Shown here piece by piece: positions 8,322 to 16,177 of a DNA stretch of 64,000 nucleotides. Position numbers and translations under genes: made by a program. Position 1 is the stretch's first letter, and each line of letters begins with the position of its first letter. The notes under the pieces are model-generated. The model was not told the origin of the DNA and searched no databases. It saw only the letters and a list, made by a program, of their open reading frames with translations. This stretch comes from Acidobacteriota bacterium. Lineage in GTDB: Bacteria; Acidobacteriota; Thermoanaerobaculia; UBA5066; Gp7-AA6. Location: contig DAHUXD010000003.1 in NCBI GenBank assembly GCA_027307335.1, positions 167,740-231,739 of the forward strand, in the 5' to 3' direction.

Positions 8322-9542
8322 CTATCGCGAATGGGCGAGCGGCGACTTCTCCCTCAACCGCTCGACGGTCCGCACCGCCGCCTCCGCGGCGAAGTCCACC
8401 TCATCGGCCGCCGTGGACCGGCCCAGGCCGTAGCGGATCGACGCGTGCGCGAGGTCGGCGGGCACGCCGATCGCGGTCAGCACCGGCGAGGGCTCGAGCG
8501 ACGCCGAGGTGCAGGCCGAACCCGTCGAGACCGCCACCTCCTTCATCCCGACGAGGAGCGCCTCGCCGTCGACGCCGGCGAAGGAGACGTTGAGGTTGCC
8601 CGGGAGCCGCGTCTCGACCTCTCCGGGCGCGAGCTCCCCGTCCCGGCCGATCGCCGGCAGCGCGGGACCGTTCAGCGTGACCCCGGAAAGGCGGCCGGCG
8701 AGCGCGTCGTGCAGCCGCCCGCGGAGAAGGCGCAGGCGGCGGCTCTCTTCGGACCTCTCCTCGACCGCGATCTCGGCCGCGCGCGCGAGGCCGACGATGC
8801 CGGGCACGTTCAGCGTGCCCGAGCGAACGCCGCGCTCCTGTCCGCCGCCATGGAGCATGGGCTCGAGGCGGACGCGGGGATGCCGCGCGCGCACGAATAG
8901 GGCTCCGACGCCCTTCGGCCCGTAGATCTTGTGCGCGGAGAAGGACGCCAGGTCGACCGGCAGCGCCCCGAGGTCGAAGGGGACCTTGCCGAACGCCTGG
9001 ACCGCGTCGGTGTGGAACAGCACGCCCCGCTCGCGGCAGACGGCGCCGATCCCGGCGACGTCGTGGAGGACGCCGATCTCGTTGTTGGCCGTCATGAGGG
9101 ACACGAGGAAGGTCCGGTCGGTGATGACCTCGCGCACGCGCTCGGGGGCGATCCTGCCCGTGCCCTTCTCCGGCATCAGGAACGTGACGGCGAACCCCTC
9201 CCTCTCGAGCCGGCGGCACGCGTCGAGGACCGCGGGATGCTCGGTCGCGGCGGTGACGATGTGGCCGCCCTCGCGGCCCGGGAGGCGCGCGACGCCGAAG
9301 ATCGCGAGGTTGTCGGCCTCGGTGGCGCCGCTCGTGAAGACGATCTCCTTCGGCGAGACGCCCAGAAGCCCGGCGAGCGTCTCGCGGGCGCCGTCGACCG
9401 CCGCCTCCGCCTCCCAGCCGAAGACGTGGCCGCGCGAGGACGGGTTGCCGAACACGCGCGAGAAGAACGGCATCATCGCCTCGAGCACGCGCGGATCGAC
9501 CGGCGTCGTCGCGTGGTGGTCGAGGTAGACGGGCAGCTGCAT
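8322..9542 (-). CDS. Cysteine desulfurase (IscS/NifS family)
   Basis: PLP enzyme that takes sulfur from L-cysteine for Fe-S clusters and thiolation, 406 aa. Visible landmarks: the N-terminus VYLDHHATTPVDPRVLEAM, H102 in TEHPAV, the Schiff-base lysine in FSAHKIYGPKG (K205), and the catalytic loop cysteine STGSACTSAS (C344). This sequence is the group I type with a long loop. No iscU, iscR or sufB neighbour is present, so whether it serves general Fe-S assembly or tRNA thiolation is open. It lies 70 bp upstream of mfd on the same strand. Confidence 0.95.
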   Translation of the reverse strand: MQLPVYLDHHATTPVDPRVLEAMMPFFSRVFGNPSSRGHVFGWEAEAAVDGARETLAGLLGVSPKEIVFTSGATEADNLAIFGVARLPGREGGHIVTAATEHPAVLDACRRLEREGFAVTFLMPEKGTGRIAPERVREVITDRTFLVSLMTANNEIGVLHDVAGIGAVCRERGVLFHTDAVQAFGKVPFDLGALPVDLASFSAHKIYGPKGVGALFVRARHPRVRLEPMLHGGGQERGVRSGTLNVPGIVGLARAAEIAVEERSEESRRLRLLRGRLHDALAGRLSGVTLNGPALPAIGRDGELAPGEVETRLPGNLNVSFAGVDGEALLVGMKEVAVSTGSACTSASLEPSPVLTAIGVPADLAHASIRYGLGRSTAADEVDFAAEAAVRTVERLREKSPLAHSR

Positions 9543-9611
9543 GGCCGCCCTAATTATGGTCCGACGGGGCGTCCCGGTTCGCCGTGCGAAGGACGTATCG
9601 AGGCGCCCGGG

Positions 9612-11987
9612 CTATTGCAGGTGGAACGTCTTCGTCAGGAAGACCGCCATCTGGCCTCGGGTGTTCGGGTTCGAGGGGCAGTAGTTGCCGCCGCCGCAGC
9701 CTCCCGTGATGCTCTCGTTGGCGAGCTGTTCGATCCAGTTGGCGAACGTCGAGGGACAGGGAACGTCCGCGAACATCCCGGTGCACGCCGGCGGCACGTA
9801 AGACGATCCGTGCTCGCCCTTCAGGAGAAACACCGCCATCTGGTCGCGGCGGACCGGATTCTGCGGGCAGAACTTGCCGCCGCCGCACCCGCCCGTGATG
9901 CCTTCGTTCGCCATGGCCTCGATCCAGTTGGCGAAGGTCGAGGGGCAGGGCACGTCGGCGAACATGCCGGTGCAGGGGGGCGGCGTGTAGCAGAGGCCGT
10001 GCTTGCCCTTCAGGATGAAGACCGCCATCTGCTGGCGCAGCGTGTCGTCGTTGACGCCGTACAGGCCTCCGCCGATGCCGGCGGTGATGGCGTTGGACAC
10101 CAGCGTCGTCACGTAGGAATAGAACTGCTGCCCGTTCGGCACGTCGAGGAAGTCGGCGACGAAGCCTTTGATCAGGGTCCCCGTCGTCGCGTCGGTGTTG
10201 GTCACGACCAGGTCGTTGGCGGTTCCGGCAGCGAGGGCGGGAGTCGTGGCGGAGATCGACGTGTACGAGTTGACCGCGACGCCGGTGGCCGAGATGCCGC
10301 CGATGGTCACCGCCGCTCCCGCGAGGAAGTTCGTGCCGGCGATCATCAGCGCCGTGCCACCCGCCGCGGGTCCCGACTTGACGTTGACCGAGAACGGCAG
10401 GCGCTGCGAGAACTCCGACGTGTTCCCGGACGGATCGGTCGCCGTCACGGAGATCTTTGAACCGGCCGCCACGGGCGGCAGCGTCGAGACCGTGAATGGA
10501 GCGTTGCCGGAACCGTCGGTCGTCACCTGCGAAGAACCCAGGTAGGTCTCGCCCTGGACGTAATCTCGGGGGAAGTTGGAACACGCCGAATTGGCGTAGA
10601 AGTCGAGGTCGAAGGTCGTGCCGGGCGTCGAGTTCAGCAGGCCGGACACCGTCGTGTTCGCCCCTCCGTACGTCACGGACGAGACGACCGGGAAGTTCTG
10701 CAGGTCGTTGGTTCCGCTGTCGCCGTCGCCGAGGTCGTTCGGGGTCGGGGCATTCAAACCGAAGGAAAGCGAGATCCCGAGCGTCGCATTGTCGTGAATG
10801 GAGTTTCCGCGCATCGTGTGACGCGTACCGCTCCGCACGACCAGTCCCTCGCCGCCGTTGAACGCGATGACATTGCCGCCCGGTCCTCCCGGCGTCGACG
10901 ATCCGATGATGCTCGGAGAGGCGGGCGTCGCCGTCGCGGACTGAACGCTCACGCCGACGCCCCCGTTCGGCAGCGGGAGGAGGTGCGAATCGTCGACGCC
11001 GATGAAGTTGCCCTGGATGAGCGCGCCGTCGGCCTGGATGTTCATGCCCGTCGTCGTGTTGCCGGAGAGGAGGTTCCCCTCGCCGGCTCCGGTCCCGCCG
11101 ATCACGAGGCCGGTTGGGGAGGGAGCCACGGTCACGATGCCGGCAGCGTTGGGAAGCGCGACGGTCCCGTTGACGTCCGTCCCGATGAGGTTGCCCTGGA
11201 TCGTCACGTCGACGGCGAAGAAGCCGACGTCGAGGCCGTCGCCTGTGTTGCCCGAGATCAGGTTCCCCGTGCCCGCTCCCCCGACCAGAATCCCCGACCC
11301 GCTTCCCCCCTGGATGTTGACGCCGATTCCGTTCGGGAACGCGACCGTCCCCGAAACGTCCGTCCCGATGTAGTTGTTCTGGATCGTGCCCCCCGTGAAG
11401 GACCCGATGAAGATTCCCCAGTCCGAGTTGCCCGAGATGATGTTGCGATCCGCGGCCGCGGGACCGCCGATCAGAAACGCACTCTCCGCCAGTGAAATCC
11501 CCTGGGTATTCGGCGTCACGGTCGTTCCGGCCGCGTCCACTCCGAGGTGGCAGGCCTGAACCGTGGTCGACGCGTTGCCGTTGGCGCTGACCGCCACTCC
11601 GCAGTTGCCGATGGCGAGTCCCTTGATGGTCCCACCCGAACCCCCGAGCTGAAACACAATCACGCTCGCGCTGCCGCAGTCGATGGCAATGAGTGGCGAC
11701 CCGGCGTAGCCCGGCTGCGTCGTTCCGTCGACCGTCACGCCGCCGCTCGAAACGTCGAGTATCGGGAGCGCACTCGCCAACGTGATCGTCTGGACGCTCG
11801 ATCCGGGAATGTCGAAGGCGATCGTGTGCGGGCCTGCACCGGCGCCATTGGCATCGGTGATCGCCTGGCGCAACGACCCGACTCCCGAATCGTTCGTATT
11901 CGTGACTGTGAAGGTCGCGGCAACGAGGAGAGGAGCCGCGATCCCGAGGACCAACGACGCGATGAAAACGCCAACGCGGTGGACCAT
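9612..11987 (-). CDS. Secreted right-handed beta-helix protein with IPT/TIG domain and C-terminal SLH-like triple repeat
   Basis: A 791-aa exported surface protein. It has a signal peptide (1-23) and an [14 protein letters not shown] entry motif (30-43). A long beta-helix of degenerate rungs follows (e.g. [26 protein letters not shown]) to about residue 430. After a linker there is an IPT/TIG-like domain (about 553-630, [20 protein letters not shown]). The C-terminal ~160 residues are three SLH-like repeats carrying the QMAVFLLK and [13 protein letters not shown] hallmarks with paired cysteines (GCGGGNYCP) and the terminal TKTF motif. The start ATG is preceded by GGAGGG. It is a paralogue of the 29820-32144 gene and is probably an adhesin or surface structural protein. 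Any enzymatic activity is unknown. Confidence 0.88.
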   Translation of the reverse strand: MVHRVGVFIASLVLGIAAPLLVAATFTVTNTNDSGVGSLRQAITDANGAGAGPHTIAFDIPGSSVQTITLASALPILDVSSGGVTVDGTTQPGYAGSPLIAIDCGSASVIVFQLGGSGGTIKGLAIGNCGVAVSANGNASTTVQACHLGVDAAGTTVTPNTQGISLAESAFLIGGPAAADRNIISGNSDWGIFIGSFTGGTIQNNYIGTDVSGTVAFPNGIGVNIQGGSGSGILVGGAGTGNLISGNTGDGLDVGFFAVDVTIQGNLIGTDVNGTVALPNAAGIVTVAPSPTGLVIGGTGAGEGNLLSGNTTTGMNIQADGALIQGNFIGVDDSHLLPLPNGGVGVSVQSATATPASPSIIGSSTPGGPGGNVIAFNGGEGLVVRSGTRHTMRGNSIHDNATLGISLSFGLNAPTPNDLGDGDSGTNDLQNFPVVSSVTYGGANTTVSGLLNSTPGTTFDLDFYANSACSNFPRDYVQGETYLGSSQVTTDGSGNAPFTVSTLPPVAAGSKISVTATDPSGNTSEFSQRLPFSVNVKSGPAAGGTALMIAGTNFLAGAAVTIGGISATGVAVNSYTSISATTPALAAGTANDLVVTNTDATTGTLIKGFVADFLDVPNGQQFYSYVTTLVSNAITAGIGGGLYGVNDDTLRQQMAVFILKGKHGLCYTPPPCTGMFADVPCPSTFANWIEAMANEGITGGCGGGKFCPQNPVRRDQMAVFLLKGEHGSSYVPPACTGMFADVPCPSTFANWIEQLANESITGGCGGGNYCPSNPNTRGQMAVFLTKTFHLQ

Positions 11988-12036
11988 GGCGCCCTCCGGA
12001 TGACGCGGGAGCTTACACCCGATCTACAATGAGGCG

Positions 12037-13626
12037 GTGTCGAGCCTTCCCCGTCCCGCCGCGGCGGCCTCCGGCTTTCTCTCCGCGCCTCCGGCGGTGC
12101 GCCTCGTCCACGCGTTCGACCGGCCCTACGAGAACGTCGTCGCGACGGCGCGCACCTGCTACTCCGCGAAGGGCATCGTGTCGGAGGACCAGGCGTCCGC
12201 GCGGCCGGAACGGCGGGACGCGCTCGCGAAGTCGATCTACGAGGCCGGCCACCACACGACCTTCCAGCACGCGCACTTCCAGTTCGCGCTCGAGAACGTC
12301 TCCCGGCAGTTCCTCTGGACGTTCCTGCACTCGCATCCTTTCTACAACTCGGAGCAGGTCTCGCAGCGGTACGTGGAGGTCGGACGCGGCCAGTACGCGA
12401 TCCCGCCGCTCGGACCGGCCGAGCGCGATCTGTACGAGAAGACGGCGCGGCGCCAGCAGGAGGCGTACGCGAGGCTGACCGAGCTCCTGACGCCGCTCGC
12501 CGCCGAGCGCTACTTCGGCCTCTTCCCGGGGCGGACGCGCGGCGACGGGGGCACTCGGTTCAAAGGTGCGATCCAGAAACGCGCCCAGGAGATCGCGCGC
12601 TACGTCCTGCCGGTGGCCACGTTCTCGTACCTGTACCACACGATCTCGGGCATCACGCTCTTCCGCTACTGGCGGCTCTGCGAGTCGATGGACGCGCCCG
12701 CCGAGCAGCGCGAGGTCGTCGGCAAGATGGTCGAGGAGGTGCTGCGGCACGACCCCCTGTACGCCTCCGTCCTCCAGGACCCGCTGCCGCTCGAGGAGAC
12801 GCCGGAATGGGCCGCGTTCCAGAGCCTCCCCCGGACGCGCTCGGCCGGCCGCGAGTTCCGCGACGAGTTCGACCGCGAGCTCGGCGGCCGCGTGTCGCGG
12901 CTCGTCGACTGGAAGGCCAACAACGAGGAGGTCCTCGCGTCGGCGGTGCGCGAGATCCTCGGCGTGCCGCGGGCCGCGCTCTCCGACGACGACGCGATCC
13001 GCCGGGTGCTCGACCCGTCGCAGAACCGCATCCTCGGCGAGACGCTGACGCTGACCACCCTCGACAAGCTCTCGCGGGCGCTCTTCCACCCGGGGTACAC
13101 GTTCCGCAAGAGGATCTCGCACACGGCCGACAGCCAGGACCAGCGGCACCGCATGACGCCGGCGTCGCGGCCCGCGCTCCCGGCGTACCTCTCGGAGGAG
13201 CCCGACTTCGTCCGGCCGATGCTCGTCGCGGACGTGCCCGAGGCGGACGACCTCTATCGCGCGACGATGGAGGAGACGTGGTCGGCGATCGGCGAGCTGC
13301 GCGCGCGGGGCGTCGCGGACGAGTTCGCCGCCTACCTCCTGCCGAACGCCGTCGCGATCCGCTTCACGGAATCGGCGGATCTCCTGAACCTCCATCACAA
13401 GTTCGCGATGCGCCTCTGCTACAACGCGCAGGAGGAGATCTGGCGCGCCTCCCTCGACGAGGCGCTGCAGATCCGCGAGGTCAATCCCCGGATCGGGCCG
13501 TGGCTGTTGCCGCCGTGCACGCTGCGCCACCACGCGGGCGTGCGCCCCGTCTGCCCCGAGGGCGATCGGTTCTGCGGCGTCACGGTCTGGAGACAGGAAC
13601 CGAAGGATTACGTTCGAGCGCTCTGA
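12037..13626 (+). CDS. thyX: Flavin-dependent thymidylate synthase ThyX, tandem-domain form
   Basis: Predicted FAD/NADPH-dependent dTMP synthesis protein of 529 aa, about twice the usual ThyX length. Both halves look ThyX-derived. The N-half has RTCYSAKGIVSEDQ, HHTTFQHAHFQFALENVSRQF and NSEQVSQRYVEV, a version of the RHRxxSxNExSxRY signature with the first arginines lost. The C-half has HTADSQDQRHRMTP and FAMRLCYNAQEEIW. The catalytic site may therefore be split or only one half may be active. GTG 12037 (GAGG just upstream) was chosen, since the ATG at 12029 is out of frame. It is divergent from the SLH gene across only 49 bp. No thyA is visible in the window. Confidence 0.85.
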   Translation: MSSLPRPAAAASGFLSAPPAVRLVHAFDRPYENVVATARTCYSAKGIVSEDQASARPERRDALAKSIYEAGHHTTFQHAHFQFALENVSRQFLWTFLHSHPFYNSEQVSQRYVEVGRGQYAIPPLGPAERDLYEKTARRQQEAYARLTELLTPLAAERYFGLFPGRTRGDGGTRFKGAIQKRAQEIARYVLPVATFSYLYHTISGITLFRYWRLCESMDAPAEQREVVGKMVEEVLRHDPLYASVLQDPLPLEETPEWAAFQSLPRTRSAGREFRDEFDRELGGRVSRLVDWKANNEEVLASAVREILGVPRAALSDDDAIRRVLDPSQNRILGETLTLTTLDKLSRALFHPGYTFRKRISHTADSQDQRHRMTPASRPALPAYLSEEPDFVRPMLVADVPEADDLYRATMEETWSAIGELRARGVADEFAAYLLPNAVAIRFTESADLLNLHHKFAMRLCYNAQEEIWRASLDEALQIREVNPRIGPWLLPPCTLRHHAGVRPVCPEGDRFCGVTVWRQEPKDYVRAL

Positions 13627-13667
13627 GAGCGCTTCCCACGGGGACGGGCGCACGCCGCTCGCGTCGC

Positions 13668-14948
13668 CTAAGGCGCCGCCTTCCGGGCGAGCTCCCGGCC
13701 GGGCGCGTTCTCGTCGGAGACGGCAACGGGCGCGCCCAGCACGCCCTCCCAGCGGGCGACGACGACCGACGCGACGCAGTTGCCCATCACGTTGATCGAC
13801 GTCCGGGCCATGTCCATCAGCTCGTCGACGGCGAGGATCATCGCGACCCCCGCCTCGCCGGGGAGGCCGAACGACGCGCAGCCCGCCGCGATGATGACGA
13901 GCGAGGCGCGGGGCACGCCGGCGACGCCCTTCGAAGTCATCAGGAACGTCAGCATCATCACGAGCTCGGTCGAGAGCGGCAGCCGGATGCCGGCCGCCTG
14001 GGCGATCGTCAGCGACGCGAGCGAAATGTAGAGGGTCGAGCCGTCCAGGTTGAACGAGTATCCGGCGGGAATGACGAAGCCCGCCACCGATTCGGGCACG
14101 CCGAACTCGACCATTTTCTCGAGCGCGCGCGGGAGCGCCGCCTCCGAGGACGCCGTCGAGAACGCGAGCAGGAACGGCTCGCGGATCTTCCGGAAGAAGA
14201 GCCGGACGTTCGCCCGCGCGATCGTGAGCGCGGGCACGAGCACGAGGAGAGCGAAGAGCAGCAGCGCGCCGTAGAGCGAGGCGACGAGCTTCGCGTACGA
14301 GCCGAGCACCGCGAGACCGTGGTGGGCCACCGAGCCCGCCATCGCGCCGAAGACGCCGAGCGGCGTCAGCGCCATGACGTAATCGGTCAGCTGAAACATC
14401 ACGGCGACGACCGAGTTCATGACCTTCAGAAAAGGCTCCGACTTCGCCCCGATGTGCGCCGCGGCCACGCCGACGAGCGTCGCGAAGACGACGACCTGCA
14501 GCACGTCCTGCTTCGCCATCGCGTCGACGACGTTCGAGGGGAAGAGGTGGAGCAGGGTTTCGACGAGCGTCTTCGGCTTCGACAGCGCCTCGCCGGACGG
14601 CGGCAGCCTCAGCCCCTCGCCCGGCCGGACGACGTGCGCGATCGTCAGCCCCAAAGCGAGCGCCGCCGTCGTCGCGATCTCGAAGTAGACGATCGCCTTG
14701 ACGCCCATGCGGCCGACGGCCTTGATGTCCCCCGTCTTGCCGATGCCGACGACGATCGTCGAGAAGATGAGCGGCACGATCAGGAGCTTGATCAGGCTGA
14801 TGAAGGCGCGCGAGAGGAACCGGAAGGTCTCGTAGGCGGCGGGGTGCGTCTCGGCCGGGAAGGCGAAGCCGCACGCGACGCCAAGGACGAGGGCGTAGAA
14901 GATGAGGGCCGTCGAGGACAGCCAGGCCGGCCGGCTCGAACGTCTCAT
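13668..14948 (-). CDS. Dicarboxylate/amino acid:cation symporter (SDF/DAACS family)
   Basis: Inner-membrane Na+ or H+ coupled transporter for C4-dicarboxylates or glutamate/aspartate, 426 aa, with about eight transmembrane segments. Family signatures are the serine-rich hairpin STASSEAALPRALEKM and VIPAGYSFNLDGSTLYISLA, where the usual NMDGT sodium motif reads NLDGS. The second re-entrant loop is FLMTSKGVAGVPRASLVIIA and the substrate-arginine region is MARTSINVMGNCVASVVVAR. The conserved Arg in the latter suggests an acidic substrate, but glutamate versus dicarboxylate cannot be separated. It is convergent with thyX. No regulatory site was recognised. Confidence 0.93.
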   Translation of the reverse strand: MRRSSRPAWLSSTALIFYALVLGVACGFAFPAETHPAAYETFRFLSRAFISLIKLLIVPLIFSTIVVGIGKTGDIKAVGRMGVKAIVYFEIATTAALALGLTIAHVVRPGEGLRLPPSGEALSKPKTLVETLLHLFPSNVVDAMAKQDVLQVVVFATLVGVAAAHIGAKSEPFLKVMNSVVAVMFQLTDYVMALTPLGVFGAMAGSVAHHGLAVLGSYAKLVASLYGALLLFALLVLVPALTIARANVRLFFRKIREPFLLAFSTASSEAALPRALEKMVEFGVPESVAGFVIPAGYSFNLDGSTLYISLASLTIAQAAGIRLPLSTELVMMLTFLMTSKGVAGVPRASLVIIAAGCASFGLPGEAGVAMILAVDELMDMARTSINVMGNCVASVVVARWEGVLGAPVAVSDENAPGRELARKAAP

Positions 14949-15049
14949 GAGGAGCGTTCCGTCACTGCCGCGGAAGTCTAACCTCCCGCGCCGCGACGGG
15001 CCTCGCTGGACGACGAGCGATTACCGTGCCGCGCGGTGCCGCTTCGGGC

Positions 15050-15412
15050 TCATCGCGCGCGAGGCGCGAGCGAAGGCGGATTGATCCTCGCGCCGACCGC
15101 ATGGCGGACGGCGACGATGCGGTTGATCTCCTCGACGAGTGCCTCGAGGTTCTCGAGGAACTCGAACACCATGCCGTTCCCGTCCACCGTGCGGCACGAG
15201 AACCGCACCGCCGAGTGGGCCGGGTCCATCTCGTAGCGGCGGTGCGCGGGTGTCTCCGCCTGCCGGCCCCGAAACTCCGCGAGCCACTCGTCCCCGGGCG
15301 CTTCCTCGAGCCCGACGGTGTAGCGCGTGCTCGTGGCGAGCGACTCCCCGTGAAGGCGGGAGAGGTCCAGCTTCACGTCCGCCGGAGGGCCCGTGATCCA
15401 CAGATCTTTCAT
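15050..15412 (-). CDS. Hypothetical protein, 120 aa
   Basis: Unrecognised soluble protein without signal peptide or membrane segment. The predicted start is the ATG at 15412 (MKDLWITGPPADVKLDL), which has AGGA about nine bases upstream; an upstream in-frame ATG at 15433 lacks a ribosome site. The sequence alternates short beta-type stretches (TRYTVGLEEAP, AVRFSCRTVDGNGMVFEF) and ends with one helix (LENLEALVEEINRIVAVRHAV) and a basic tail. The isolated gene lies between a transporter and a thioesterase-like gene. No function is proposed. Confidence 0.65.
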   Translation of the reverse strand: MKDLWITGPPADVKLDLSRLHGESLATSTRYTVGLEEAPGDEWLAEFRGRQAETPAHRRYEMDPAHSAVRFSCRTVDGNGMVFEFLENLEALVEEINRIVAVRHAVGARINPPSLAPRAR

Positions 15413-15569
15413 GGCTGTCCTGTCCCTCTCCATCGCAAACCCGACGCCAGACCCTCAAGTGATTGAAAAAGGGGGGTTTCGGATCTGGCCCTCGCCGAAG
15501 GGGCGCCGAAATCGTCACCATCGGTAACAGTGCCCTGTCCGATGGGACAGGAATCGCGAGCCCGCGGCT
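15413..15569. other. Intergenic region with two hairpins
   Basis: Between two minus-strand genes. CCTGTCC/GGGACAGG form a stem-loop at about 15533-15550. Further along the minus strand, TTTCGG (15514-15509 area) can pair with CCGAAA, followed by CCCCCC and a run of six T (about 15467-15472), a possible weak terminator for the 15570-16031 gene. No promoter could be fixed with confidence. Confidence 0.4.
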
Positions 15570-16031
15570 CTAGTCGCGCCGTTTGAGCGACAGCGTCAGG
15601 ACGAACTCCGCCACGGGCTCCGCGGCGGAATCGCCCGGCACGCGCGCGACGATGGCGACGGGAAGCTCCTCGCGCTCGCCGCTCTCGATCGCGCGCGAGA
15701 CCAGCCGCGCGACCGCCGCGCCGTCCTCGCAGGCGAAGAGGACGTCCCCCTCCGCGCGCCGGAGGAAGTGCGCGCGCACGTCCTTGAAGATCAGCGAAAC
15801 GCGCCGGCCGCTGGCCTCGATCCGGCGCATCGCGGTCAGCGCGCCGGCGAGATCCGCGCCCGCGCAGAGCGCGCCGAAGTACATCGAGCCCAAGTGATTG
15901 CGGGAGCGGCGCGTCAGCGGGATGCGGACGACCGTGCGCTCCGGCGAGGCCTCGACGACCGACGGGCGCAGGAAGAAGAGCAGGGGAATGCGGAAGAGGG
16001 TCCAGAGCCGCAGCCGCATCGTCTCGGTCAT
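15570..16031 (-). CDS. DUF4442-type hot-dog fold thioesterase-like protein
   Basis: A 153-aa protein resembling the PaaI/YiiD-type DUF4442 hot-dog family, probably acting on acyl-CoA thioesters. The characteristic run is RIPLTRRSRNHLGSMYFGAL followed by GADLAGALTAMRRIEASGRR and FKDVRAHFLRRAEGDV. The start is set at ATG 16031 (MTETMRLRLWTLF), where similarity begins; the longer in-frame ORF to 16163 encodes a low-complexity basic leader. The N-terminus RLRLWTLFRIPLLFFLRPSV is typical of DUF4442 members. Substrate and pathway are not evident from its neighbours. Confidence 0.75.
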   Translation of the reverse strand: MTETMRLRLWTLFRIPLLFFLRPSVVEASPERTVVRIPLTRRSRNHLGSMYFGALCAGADLAGALTAMRRIEASGRRVSLIFKDVRAHFLRRAEGDVLFACEDGAAVARLVSRAIESGEREELPVAIVARVPGDSAAEPVAEFVLTLSLKRRD

Positions 16032-16177
16032 CGGAGGGCCGGCGGCGACGCTATCACCTGTCCTTCGCCCGCGTTTTCCCGTTTCGTCGCGGCGCACCTG
16101 CCCGAACGGACGGCTGACATCGTCCGAAAAGGGCGCGAAAATGGGGGGTGCCCCTCTCGACAAGAAGGAGTCTCGTA

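Noticed and set aside
5081-8593. Long plus-strand frame of 1170 codons opposite mfd
   Set aside because: Antisense shadow of mfd; the translation has repeated Arg/Glu/Asp/Val low complexity and no family signature.
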